Assembly (NCBI GenBank): GCA_030248225.1
Contig: JASANE010009913.1
Span: 1 to 64,000 of the forward strand
DNA length: 64,000 nt
Reading direction: 5' to 3'
Source: Trileptium ribeirensis
Taxonomy: Eukaryota; Nematoda; Enoplea; Enoplida; Thoracostomopsidae
Positions 1-11,679 of this stretch are shown piece by piece (position 1 is the stretch's first letter; every line of letters starts with the position of its first letter). The notes beneath the pieces are model-generated. The model was not told the origin of the DNA. It did not search any database and saw only the letters and a program-made list of their open reading frames with translations. The position numbers and the translations under genes are program-made.

Positions 1-730
1 GGGTTTTGGCGGCTGTCGACAGTTTTGGTTTTTCTCCTTTGCTTTGGCTTCGGTTTTTTTTTCAGCATTTCGTTCGCCCGGGTGGGCTCTTCAGCATGCA
101 GACGTGTGGAAGAGTCCCGCCCGAGGCTTTCTTTCGTCGTTCGGTTTTGCTTGAGCTTAGGACAAGGGGCAGCCCTTGCGGGTGCGGTGGCGTCCGTTGG
201 ATGCCTCGCCCTCCCGTAAGTGCTGAGCCCGCGCGGCGGAGAGTGGATGAGTTTCTGACAAAGATGTGGTCAAATTCAGGACCAAATTGAAAAAGGATCC
301 CCATGCTCGACTGGTTCTCCACCCGCTGGGTAGTGCCGATTGAGGATGCCTAGTGGGTGCCTCGCTTGCAGGTATTAAAATGTGTTGTAAATTTCAGTCT
401 TGAATTCATCGTGCAAGCTCGGTTGTCATTTGAGGCGTTTCAGGAAACTTCACGGCAATTGATGCACGAGAATATTAGGAATAAATTTTGGTACATCGGA
501 ACCTATGGGGAGTTTCGTTGGCTCGGTGGACTCTTCTGCTGCGGACGCGTGGAAGAGGCCCGCCGCGGGGCACCTCCCGGAGCTTTAAAACTTTCTCGCT
601 TAGGCATAGGTATAGGGGCGGCCCTTGCGGGTGCTGAGGTGTCCGTCGGATGCCCTCGTGCTCCCGTAACGGCTGCGCCCGTGCTTCAGCTATTTAGCAA
701 GGACATCTCAGAACTTCATGGTCGTCTACA
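1..730. repeat. Two copies of a GC-rich dispersed repeat
   Basis: Two GC-rich stretches of about 180 bp, near 60-240 and 505-690, share the same succession of words: a CTCTTC-rich start, a GTGGAAGAG block, a GCCCTTGCGGGTGC block, then GTCCGT(C/T)GGATGCC and CTCCCGTAA. They sit about 445 bp apart in direct orientation in otherwise AT-rich DNA. The short open frames across them are probably by-products of the high GC. I do not recognise the family; a SINE or the end of a larger element is possible. Confidence 0.55.
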
Positions 731-1379
731 GTGACAAAAATGCCAGGCGTCCAACGCGAGGAATAATCTACGGCTAAGGTTGTAACAGCAAATTTTGGGC
801 TGAGGGTTCTGCGTTTCTAAAAGATCACAAATTGGAGCTCATAGGGATCATTTCGTCATCCAACGGCAAGGGGGGGGGGGGAGGGGCAAGTTTTGGTCGC
901 GTGAAACGTTCGCTCAAGCATAGTTCTTGTTCATACATAGTGCAATGTCTTTTCACGTACACCCAAGTGGGTAATATCTTCGTTTTGTCGTGTACTTATG
1001 TTGTATTTAGCAAAAGAAGAGAAAGCCAATAAGTAAAACAATTTTGCGTGTTACTTTGGTAGGCGGAGTAGATTGATTCAAGCAAGACACTCTGTTGCAA
1101 TAAAAGGGTAGGGCCCTCTCCAAGGTATGTTTAACACTGCTCGTCCTAAGTGCCGGTTCCGTTGTTGCACGCCGCCTCCTCTATTGCTTGCACATACTCT
1201 GTCGTTTTTCTGCCACACTGGCCCTGCTACCCACCTAGTGTTTGCTTCACTGTTTCATAGTTAAATTTCAACTCCACCCAAACCCGGTGCAATTTCACCC
1301 CCACAGCCAACTTAAAGTTTCTCAACGCTTTAGCCAACTTCGCTCGTGCTCGCATCCCCGCCCGCCCCGTCAGTAACTT
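731..1379. other. Unannotated AT/GC-mixed stretch
   Basis: No gene is recognised. The only distinctive feature is a run of twelve G at 870-881. Confidence 0.4.
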
Positions 1380-1980
1380 GTTTCAGCACATAGGTCCCTT
1401 TGTGTATCCAGACAAATATTTCCCCCACATTCGGAATAACCCTCAAATACTGTAGACCGACCAGGCCCAGTTGGCTGAGCCCTGCCCGGAACTAGGATAA
1501 AACCTTTGCCTCTGTCGTTCAAAAGGCCTAAGGTTACAGGTCGCCCCTCTACCCATCTAGCTCTTTCGGGAAACGGGTCCAACCGTCAATGAAACTTCCA
1601 CGCTGGACGTGGTTCGGACCCAATCATTGGGATCGAGGGAATGACGGGTCAGCCTTATTACCTGTGAGCAGGCCTAGGGGATGACCCTCCCTCAGGGGGA
1701 CCCCCATACCATTAAACACGTGGGCCGATATAGGGGCCAGGCCGAACACCCTGGTAAACCCGCCGGCGGCCTACTAAGCTAAGCGGTTCCTATCGGTCTG
1801 ACCAGAGTCCACCGGGGAATCGTGTAAGCCGGGGTTGTCTGGGCACCACAGTGAATATTGAGAGTGGTGCAGCTGGGATCCCTTAGGGCCATAACTGGTC
1901 CTAGTACATTGTACGATAGTGACAAATTGTTTGCAATAGTAATTCCCAATGTACAGAAAGCTGCCAGCTTTACTCTCAAA
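1380..1980. other. GC-rich block of unknown nature
   Basis: About 600 bp of clearly higher GC than its surroundings, rich in CCC and GGG runs, with sharp edges. Open frames on the minus strand at 1370-1582 and 1779-1979 match nothing I recognise. The compositional contrast suggests an inserted element, for example a LINE 3' region or a SINE cluster, rather than an exon. That is inference only. Confidence 0.3.
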
Positions 1981-3459
1981 CTGTCTTAAAGGCAGAAGGG
2001 CGAAACAATTTTAATATTTACGCTCATAATTTAAGAAGACATTGTTTCACGTTTATTTGTACAACCAACACGTTTAACAAACGAACATGCAAGAACACAT
2101 ATTTATGACAAAAATAGATTTATCGAATCCACGCGGTACTGGGCTACAAGAGTTTACTAATTGCGGGCCATGTTTGCATATATGCTCCGAATTTGATGGC
2201 TAAAACCTTGTTAATATTTTTACGTATGCACTGCGATAAATCATTATTTCCAGAATCGCTTTTAAATTTTGGTAACCTTCCGAATGACGCTAAATAGTTT
2301 GCTAGAATAATTGTAGAAATTACAAAACTTTTAATTTCATTCTAAAACATTTCCATCTAATTCACTTTAACCTCCATCGCTGGAAGTCTCGATCATAAGT
2401 CGGAATTATTGAAAAGCTGGGACGAGGAATGGGACCTGAATCGCGCGTTTGCAAACTGCGTACGCAGAGAACGTAAAAACGCCTCATAAATAACAACACA
2501 CTTGCAAGCATCCGCGATACGACAACAGTTTTAACACAAAACGCCCGTTAACGGGTTAAAACATTTTACTGTTTTAACGCTGTACATAATATGCGCTAAA
2601 AATAAAATTGTCCCAGGACTTTCAGGTCCCACCTATTACAACTTCTCTTGCATATGCGATGTTCTGTTGCTGAGGAAAACCACGCACTCCACTATCTGCT
2701 TATGCGAGAACCGGGGCTAGATACTTGGGATAGCCAAAGCTCAGTTCGAGGCACTAAACTCAAATCCAAAGAATCGACATGTTGCGAAAGTGAAACTGAC
2801 ACTTTACTAACAAAACAATTAGACAATCAAGACCGGACCCCCAAACTATGAAACATGAAATATAACACGCAACAAAAGATATTATAAAGGTACAAAAACA
2901 TATATGCAAAATTGAAGTGTTTTGCAAATCCTTACTAACTATGAACTTACATAATGTAGTAAAACCGCTGTCGATGTGTGGAAACTTCAATTTCACCAAG
3001 TATGCGATATATATGAACGTAGCAGCGTAACAAATGATAACATCTGTCCTGAATGACATTTGTGTTCCCTGCAAAGCGTTTTCGCGATACAGTAAAGTAC
3101 CTTTACCAGCAAAAACGTTGATGAACCACGTCGTTAATACAACCCGACAAAACGCAAATATATTTTGTATATACAAACTACTACAAGAGGCTCTCTGAAA
3201 TCTTTTAGTCATATTAAAACAGGTATCGTAAACTAAAAACTGTATATGACATCTCATCAACATCGTCATAAAATAAGATTGAATGCATTTTCCAACAAAC
3301 GGTTTCATTATCAAACAGAAATCCACCACAAGGCCATACCATGACAAAGCGAAGAACGATTATATCCAACAATCGTAGTCTCATGGTTGCCTTACGCATG
3401 GTTATATCAATATCAGTATAGCGCTAATAATTTTTATTTCTATATTAGTAAGCATGAGC
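1981..3459. other. AT-rich stretch, nothing recognised
   Basis: Low-complexity AT-rich DNA. A minus-strand open frame at 2760-3347 (195 codons) is the longest here, but it has no recognisable domain and no supporting splice context. Confidence 0.35.
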
Positions 3460-3740
3460 TTACCAATTGTTGTCATAGCAACTGCGTAATGGCTTTGAAG
3501 TGTCAAAAAACACACTATACATGCTGAAGTAGGAGTTAATGGGGTGGGCTACATCAGACACCTCGACCTGCTGAAGAAGGTACCCCCTTCCGCCGACCGA
3601 AACTTTTAGCAAAGACGGGTGAAAATTAGCAAAAATGGGGGTAAAATCGACAAAAATGCGTCGTCGGCGGGGCGTCCCCTTTTTCCGCATCCCCACCGCC
3701 GATCCCCGCAACCCTCAGCCCACGGAGCGTCAGTTTGTAT
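3460..3740. repeat. Dispersed GC-rich repeat, copy 1 of 3
   Basis: A CCCC/GCCG-rich patch followed by the pattern 'GCAAA.ACGGGTGAAAATT.GC.AAAA.GGGG'. Related arrangements occur near 50950-51250 and 61730-61880, where a GC-rich segment again precedes GGTGTAAAATTGG-like or GGATGAAAATAAC-like words. The three copies are strongly diverged and the family is unknown. Confidence 0.4.
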
Positions 3741-4249
3741 GATATACACCTATACGATAACAATAAAATTTGGTCGTGTAGGATCGGATGCAATATTAGC
3801 ACGGCTTTATACTTAAACACTGAAACAAAATATTTTTGCAAAATTACCCTTTAAGAATATTACTCGGGTTTCTAAAATTCCTCAAGTTCACGAAACTCCT
3901 CCTCTGAAGTGATATAGCTAATATAAGGCTATCCAGGAAAAGCAATCTATACAGCAAATATTTCAAGTAACATAGGTACAGCATCAGCAACCGCAAGAAA
4001 CTATGACACCTGGTTGGGTACACTTGGCGACGTGACCTGTACGCATTATTATACATGTCAAAACATCTATATAAAACTAATAACTCTATCGAGATTACAG
4101 AACGTAGTGAAGCATAAGTACACCTACGATTTCTGCGTATACAGTCAATCAGCTCTAGAAACCATACGTCGATATGCAATGGATATCACACAATACCGCA
4201 CATGTTAGAACTAAACTAACAGTTATCCATGCCCGAAAACCGCCAAGTA
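3741..4249. other. AT-rich stretch, nothing recognised
   Basis: No coding or repeat signal that I can support. Confidence 0.35.
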
Positions 4250-4860
4250 AATCTTTTCAGCCGCCTAGGACGTCAGAACAAATTTTCGAATTTTGGGTCG
4301 AGGAACCACAGGGTGCCATACCTCAAACCCCATGAACCAGCCTTAATCGAAAGACAAAAAAGAGGCGTCGGCACTTATCATTTTACTACGAAATAAAATC
4401 TACCAGAGAATAAATTCCGAAAGTTAAGATAAAAATAACCTTGCCTCCGTGATGGACACTAAAATGTGGTAAAAAAACTTATTTTGCCCCCTGACCCCGA
4501 ACCTTGGGGGCGCCATTCCCTCCTACCCATGGAACAAACCATAGGTCGTACAGCAAAACCAACACCGGTAATGAGTTTCCCCCAAGTGAAACTTTTCAGC
4601 CGCGAAGGACGTCAGAACAAATTTTCGAATTTTGGGTCGATGAACCACGAAGGTGCCATACGTCAAACCCCATAGCTCTAAAACGTAAGCCTTAATCGAA
4701 AAACAAAAAAGAGACACCGGCATTTTTCATTTTACTAAAAAATAAAATAAATCATAAAAAATTCGAAGGTTAAGATAAAAATAACCTTGCTTCTGTGAAG
4801 GTTACTAAAATGTGGTAAAAATCATCATATTAACCCCTGACCCCGGAACCAGACCCCAAC
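4250..4860. repeat. Two tandem copies of a ~350-bp repeat
   Basis: The block containing GACGTCAGAACAAATTTTCG, a GTGCCATAC word, AAAGACAAAAAAGAG and a CCTTGCxTCxGTGA word occurs first at about 4253-4480 and again at about 4600-4840, in direct orientation. The copies differ by scattered substitutions, so the duplication is not recent. No coding function is evident. Confidence 0.65.
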
Positions 4861-5146
4861 TCAAAAAACACTCGCGGATGTACACGGTAAATCGACTATG
4901 CCGGCTTGAATGATCAAAAGATCATGAAACTAAGTTCAGTCGTTCCCCAGTTATGAACGATCACACACAGACGACAGCTTTTAAAAGCTTTCACCCCTGC
5001 AACACACAATCTTCTCTACGTTATAATACGTTCTGAATAGGAGACGACAAATGACATTCTTTCGGTAGGTCGCGGTCGCTGACGGTCAGCCTTAAACACT
5101 TCAACCCGCCTCCCCTGCAAAAACAGTGGTCCCACAAAAAGTCGTG

Positions 5147-5460
5147 TAGATCTCGATGCGCTGATTCTGCGTGTAGTCTGAATTTGTCGATGCAAAGTAT
5201 GTTTCACGAGATATGGACTGTGAAACAGTGGTACCTACATGTTCAATTTGGCAATGAACTATTAAGAATGCCTTTGTCATTTTAACTGGAAGAGGGAGTC
5301 GGGGCTGTTCGCGTTCGAGCAAAGGGCGAATCTTCAACAATTTTGCTATCAAATTAAACGTTTTACCGAAATCTATCTAGCCGAAAATGAGTTATGAGTG
5401 ACACCACAAAAAAATAACGTTCCGCCTAGCCCGATTAGCGGAAACTCTCCGCTCGGTCCC
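5147..5460. repeat. Dispersed repeat B, copy 1
   Basis: Shares an ordered set of words with 13716-14060: ATCTCGATG.{3}TGATTCTG near the start, a CGAGATAT-GACTG-GAAAC word, a GCCxTTxTCATTTT-like word with GGAAGAxGxxGTCGG, and GAGTTATGAGT at the end. Both copies are in the same orientation and well diverged. The family is unknown. Confidence 0.5.
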
Positions 5461-6245
5461 TTTCAGCGACAGTTTACATTTGGAGTACCAAAATCATATC
5501 TATGAGAATAAATCGTTGTCAGGTGCTTTTGACGTTGAGTTCAGCTATATGACCATACAACACTTGACCAACGTATACGGAAGGAGAAACCCAGAAGACG
5601 CGACACACATAAGCGACAACGAGCATCGCTCGCGAATACCCAATGTTAGAGCGGAGCCGGCGTTTAAAAAAATTCAAAAAATATTTCTCCTTTTTTCTTT
5701 ACTCCGGAAAATTCTCTTATTCCTGATGTATTATACATCAGGTGTTGTGTAGAAAGCAAACAGGTGTTGCGTAGAAAGCAACCAAGTCCGTGGAGTGACT
5801 AATTGTTTTGTATTTCAGTATTTTCTTATTTTTAAGGGAATGTGGTTTTTGACTGGCAATCAAGGAGTGGCACTGAGTCCATTTATGAAAAGAGCGCCAG
5901 ATTTTCCACAAAAATTAAAAATCATATTCACCGCTATTCTGATCCCATACATTATGTCAATATTGGAGATTTCGTCTTCTTATTAACTCGTAAATATAGG
6001 TGGTGCATTCGATATGAGGACAAAAGTGGGAGCGAATTTTACATTGAATGTTCAATGCTCGAAAGCTAATCTATCCAAAGTAAAAAAACAATTTCTCAGA
6101 AGTCCCCATGAAAATGGCGGTTACAAACAACCCTGCTTAGAGCCCGGAGTTTGAAACATTCCGCGCTTACAACAATGTGAGAACATTTTGTTCCGCGAAA
6201 GCTTGTAATATATACAACACTTTAACTATTAACAGCAGAAAGGTA
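5461..6245. other. Stretch without recognised gene
   Basis: The only feature is a short tandem duplication at about 5737-5782, where a ~25-bp unit containing GGTGTTGxGTAGAAAGCAA occurs twice. Confidence 0.35.
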
Positions 6246-6253
6246 TTATATTT

Positions 6254-6970
6254 GGGTCTTTTCGGTTATCCCCCAACCGGAATTTCGTCAATAATTTCGA
6301 AGATTACAGATAAAATTTTAGTTCCAATCGATTCAGCTCGATCAGCTGGTTCAGAAAATACTCATCCTATTCACATCCCTGACAAATGTTTTTTCCGATT
6401 TTTTGAGGTCCAGACGGTCCCCCCTTGGGTAGCCAAAAATTTTTTTCTTCGAAATATGGTCATATTGGGTACCACTCGACTCGGCTTGATGAGACAAATC
6501 CACAGGTGTGGAATTTATTGAAATCTACTCCACCGTTAGAAACCTATGAGGGCCCAAGTAACCCTGAGGGGCAGAAAAAAAGCAGGCCATGCCGTTCTGA
6601 GTATAGTAAGTCTAAGCCTTAGTTTTAGCCTGAGCGAAGGTGTTTATATGAGACATACACTAAGCCTAAGTCGGGGAGCTGCCGCCCCAGAACCCCACGC
6701 TCTAAGCTATTTTTTTCTAACGTTACAACGTACGGCCCATCAGGTTACTTGTCCCCTCATAACTTTCTAAAGGTGGAGTAGATTTAAATAAATTACACAC
6801 CAGTGGATTTGTCTCATCAAGCCGAGTAGAATGGTACCCAATATGACCATATTCCGAAAAAGATTTTTGGGTTCCCAAGGGGGGACCATTTGGACCTCAA
6901 AAAATCGAAAAAAAAATTTTATCTGTACCTTCAAAATTGACGAAATTCCGGTCAAATGACCGAAAAACCC
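6254..6970. mobile_element. Foldback MITE with 8-bp TSD TTATATTT
   Basis: The two halves are inverted repeats of about 300 bp. The left end reads GGGTCTTTTCGGT and the right end is its near-complement ACCGAAAAACCC. Inward, the arms share GGAATTTCGTC, GGTACC, CATCAAGCCGAGT and AAGTAACC in mirrored order. The element is flanked by a perfect 8-bp direct repeat TTATATTT at 6246-6253 and 6971-6978. No transposase is present, so it is nonautonomous. An 8-bp duplication fits hAT, P-type or Merlin-type transposases; the GGG terminus does not decide between them. Confidence 0.85.
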
Positions 6971-7151
6971 TTATATTTATTAGTCAATACGAACAATATG
7001 GAAGACTACATATGTAACGTTGATTATAACTTGACACGTTTAATTAAGCCAACACATAAAAATTTTACATATATACAGGCATGATATTGTTCGCCGGACA
7101 TTAGTTTAAGACACTGAATTAGGTCATATTGTGCAACATCGCAAACCTATA

Positions 7152-7290
7152 CAGTTACGGATAAAAATAAAAGCAAATTTTTTGAGATCGGGAATTGTTT
7201 GCAAAAAAATAGCAGCGGTCTAATTGAAAATTGTGTAGTTTTCGCGAACGATCAGAGAAAATTTGCTTTTATTTCTATCCGTAACAACTG
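7152..7290. mobile_element. Short Tc1/mariner-type MITE
   Basis: A 139-bp element with inverted ends beginning CAGTTACGGATA on the left and ending in TATCCGTAACAACTG on the right. AAAATAAAAGCAAATTTT is mirrored inside. It is bounded by TA on both sides (7150-7151 and 7291-7292), the target-site duplication of Tc1/mariner elements. It is too short to code. Confidence 0.8.
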
Positions 7291-7292
7291 TA

Positions 7293-10200
7293 CCAAACAC
7301 AGCCGAAGTTCCACTGGATAACTTAAATATAGCTGTCTGCTATCTGCTGAAAATTACGTCTGCAACACGGCAAAGATAGTCACTGCAGTAATTACTATTA
7401 TCTCTGGTCGCGATACTAACTGCAATCTCGCGTCACACCCAATAGAATCATAGTAAGATTTACGTATTATTTACATATAAACCGATATGCCTTGTGGCTA
7501 AAGAAATACAATACATGTTTAAATTATTGCACATTGCACAAACACACACCACACAGGTACAATAATTATTGTTTGTTCCATATATTATAGATACAAAACA
7601 CATAGTCCGGTTTTTAAAAGAACCGAAACTCGCTACATACCATGGTTTCCTAGTGTAGACTCTGATCGAAATTTACAAAGACCACAGTTTCATAAGAAAA
7701 TTTTCATATGTTATTTTTTTGATGTGGTCCAGGATGTATCAAATACTTATTGTGGTGCTGCACAACTAAATTCCAGAAGCCTAACCGCCTAAACACAAGA
7801 CAGGAATTTATTATTAATGACAGAAATTAATAAAACAAATCGGCGTACATTCGTGAACAATTCGCGAAAGATATGCTGTTATTTCGGACAACACAAATAC
7901 AAGTACATAAGTGCATGTAACTTTAGTTATGTGCTATACTATCATATAAATTATCTAACATATAACATCTGCGGAATTACCTTTTGTATCCAGGTATATC
8001 GGCACACAACCATGGAGCTGACAAGCAGCCGTCAACGAAAGCTTGTTCAAAAATGTTCGCAAGAGGAAAGCATAGCCACTGCCCAGTTTTTTTAAAAATA
8101 CTGAGTATATCCATCGGGTGATTGATTTTGTTTTGGCTCCAAGAATCCCATAAGCTAATATAAAATATCTGGAAAGTAACAAAACACAGGCGCTGTCATT
8201 TGCAAATGTGAATGGATGTGCCCGACATCGTCAAAGTACACGGAAACAAAGACACTCGAAAGAACGTTGGAGCGAGTTTTGTGGTCCGTAACCAAGTCCC
8301 AGTTTGGGATATTAAGGGCACTGACACCAGATCTCACAATCAGCTGGTTTTCACATACCAAAAAGAACATTTCTATTACCGCTACTTCGTACATTTTTTC
8401 ACGGTTACGCTTCTAGCGATCTATTGCTGGAGAACACTTCATACTATGTCTGCTATGATCATCGTCATTAAAGGTTCCTTTGCTAATTTTCCGCAGCTTT
8501 GCTTTATGTTTGAGCAATTTTTTGACAAAGTTAGGGTACTGATGACCCGAACTTTTAGGATTTAATTTTACCTTTAATACAAATTTGGCGCACGCATGAA
8601 CTAAAATCCAACTAAAAATATTACTTACGTTTGACATTTTATGGCGAACTTGTCAGTACAACATCCAGTTTTCCTTTCTTGTAGAAAAGGAAACTATCTG
8701 AAACCTGGGCCACCAATTTATTCGCGCAATAATCTTGCGAAATACAACACCTAGTAATACACCGAAAATTTCTGAGAGAGAATGTTAATGGCAGTTTATC
8801 ATTTTCACAATATAAATATAATACAAAACGAAGTAAAGAAACCCGCTACAGCTTGCATTGACAAGGCACGTATCATAAGCTACGTAACAAAAATCAAAAA
8901 TAAATATGTGAAAGACACGCTACCAACAACGATATTAATATTGTTACCATGACCAAGTAGCAAATCCCAAAGGAAATAAATTTAAAGTGGTAAACTATTA
9001 AATTGTTATTATCCCAACTGTTAAATTTTTATAATGCCCACGATCAGCCTAACTTGGCTTTTGAGTACAACTCGAGCACTTCCAATACGGTTAAACTTAA
9101 AACTGTCAATGTTTATTTTAACCTTAATTCATTATACAGTATCGAGTTGTTTGTTTTATTCATGATTACCGAAGTCTGTATACCCATTTGGATAAAGCCA
9201 GAGTGCGGTTCATTTCATCGAGCACATCTCCGCGCTTGCACACCTTTCCCGCCTTGAACAGCTGTGCATTAGCACTATTGCTATGGTCGGAAAAGCTAGA
9301 TTATTCTCAAATTTTTATATTATGCGAAACTAAACAGAGCCTCCTCATATTGACCATCCTATTTTGTAATTTGAAAAAATACCGTTACTAAAGCATAATA
9401 TCTACTCAACAAACATTAGGTATTTTTTGTTCACAAAATTTTATGCCATTTGAATTTGATATCATTCATGTGAGCGATACTCTTGGATTATGCAAGTTTT
9501 CAAAAAATCTCAATACTTTGTTCTTAGCTCAACTATACTGGGAAGTTAACATTAATAGTTTAGCATTCTAACCACTGTTGGACCTTTAATGCACTAAAAT
9601 TCATAAGAATATGTAATTTTTATTAAGCCTGCAGCTTTGTATAAAAAGTGTACACAGCCCACAATATAATATTCTGTCGCAAAAATTAATACCAACTAAT
9701 TGCAATTCCTTTGTGAATTATACCTTGTTGCATTTAATTTTATTACATAGGCTGTATTACTTCGTATTCAGTTTTATTCCCATTTTTGGTTTTTCGAGTA
9801 AAATTATCTTATTTTCACGATGTTGGGATTTGCCGAAAGAGGCGCCAGTGTATACATATAATATAAGCAAAAACAACAACAAAATATACAATCATGATAT
9901 AACAAAGATAATACAAAAGTAGCACCAATATGTTTAGGCATGCCGTTCATAACTATTGACCTAAGAATAATAATTATATTCGGGAACCAAAACATAAATC
10001 TTAGTTGCGATTACATCTCAATTTGAAATACTTTTCATTGGATATGCGAAGCACAGTCTTTATTTTTCTGCATTAATATCTACTCAACACAGAGTCGAAA
10101 ACATGTTAATGATAAACAAGTGCCACATAACGATATTTACACCTGTCCATCACAAAACGACATTCAATCTAATCTTGCACTAGTAATCCTCATACCTTTT

Positions 10201-11260
10201 AATTTGTTGGCTTTCCCACTTAGAGGAGATGGAAGCTAGATTTTTTACCGTCCCTTAGTGCGCGAAATTCACCCCGCCTATTTCTGTTATAATGAACAAA
10301 GTATTTCAATATTTTTCCAGCTGAGCTAAGGGTCTCCTGATTCGCTATATAGAAACCTAATTCTAAATTCTCGCTCCCTAAAAGTCCCACGCCTAAATCT
10401 GGGGCTCCAGATTGGTTCGCCAAGGCACTCACGAAGCAGATTAGGAAAGTCATAGTTATTCAACATCATCTGTTATAACGGTCTTCATTTCTTTTACCAA
10501 ACGCGGTGTAATCTTTTATTAAGAGACCGCGGTTTTTCCCCGGGCGTAGTTTACAAATATTGGCTAAAGCAACTGTCGCTTTATTCAATCGTTTCACGAC
10601 ATCATAATGAAATCAAGCGCTCAAAATCGGAGTAGCCTCATTCAGAATGATAACAAAAATGTAACCATTTATGACAGTTAACAGAGCCGACTGAACATTA
10701 AACAGTAATAACCTATACACTTACAAATCAAATAAATTCCCATGTGATGTTTGTTTTAAAAGTACTTGCTACAGTGTAAAAAATATTTTGCAACGATTAT
10801 ATCTTAGTATTACTTAAAACTATCAGAGTTGCCACAAAATTTTCAGCACCCGATTTCTCGTTTTTCCTGTTTTCTTTGCCTTTCGATATTAAATTTCTTG
10901 TTTCTTTGTTTAATGTTTACCATGTAAAATGACCCAAAATAGCCAGTATTATAAATCCTTCTATTCTTCATCTATTCGACTCAATTAAAAAATTATTTTT
11001 GGTGCTAAAATTTTCAGCAAAGTGGTGGTTCTTGATGAATGAAGTTTATATAAAGGTTTGTTTTTGATGTGCAGAGGAAATAGTACGGACAAATAAAAAT
11101 TATCTCTCGTGTTCTATGACAACTACCAGGTTTCCACTTTTCCTTCCCGTTTCTGAACCGGATATCCCACTTCTCTCTCAATGTTCTGTGTCTTTCCGTT
11201 TGTGGTAACCCGGAATACTAATGCGATACAACGTCCGTTAAGGTCTGTCTTTTTCGAGTG
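7293..11260. other. Region downstream of the receptor gene, nothing firm
   Basis: About 4 kb of AT-rich DNA. A plus-strand open frame at 8212-8565 (117 codons) and a minus-strand frame at 8155-8394 overlap each other and match no family I know. The word GACCATCCTATTTTG near 9354 resembles the end of the MITE in the palindrome arms (49626-50044). No exon is supported. Confidence 0.35.
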
Positions 11261-11266
11261 TTTATT
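11261..11266 (-). terminator. Candidate poly(A) signal of the receptor gene
   Basis: AATAAA on the minus strand, about 310 nt downstream of the receptor stop codon. This is a reasonable 3'-UTR distance. No cleavage evidence is visible. Confidence 0.4.
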
Positions 11267-11574
11267 ATGCGAACTTCCTTTACTCCAACAATTTAAATTC
11301 AAATAATAATTTGGTTCTAAAAGTATGTACGTGTAATCATATTTCTAAACGTAAACAAAAACAGTTCCCGGAAATTCTCCTCTTGTCCATGTTGGCAAAT
11401 TTGAAGATCAGAAACAAGGACATTTATCCAAACCGCATATATTATCCCAGTATTCACTGAGCACTTGAACTCGGTGGCGTTATTTGAAACAAAAATATAA
11501 GATATTTTCAAAATCAAGGCCAACCTAATGAATCGCGCTCTGCAACATTTTTCACTTTAATCATCTTTGCATAA

Positions 11575-11679
11575 TTAATTCAACAGCTGATTAAGACTCT
11601 TTTTGACGCGCAACGAGGTGAGCCGAGCCGACGGATCGTTTGCCCAACACTCGCATACCAAATGCTCCATTGTGTTAAT
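11575..11679 (-). CDS. BMPR1: Receptor kinase terminal coding exon
   Basis: 105 nt, phase 0, following the acceptor GTCTTTTTAG. It encodes 34 residues plus TAA. The motif [19 protein letters not shown] matches the conserved end of type I receptor kinase domains (subdomain XI), and the protein stops a few residues later, as in the family. Confidence 0.92.
   Translation of the reverse strand: MNTMEHLVCECWANDPSARLTSLRVKKSLNQLLN

Noticed and set aside
1380..1980. Ribosomal RNA or structural RNA gene
   Set aside because: The GC-rich block lacks any conserved rRNA or tRNA word that I know.
2760..3347. 195-codon minus-strand open frame
   Set aside because: AT-rich, no recognisable motif, no splice or promoter context.
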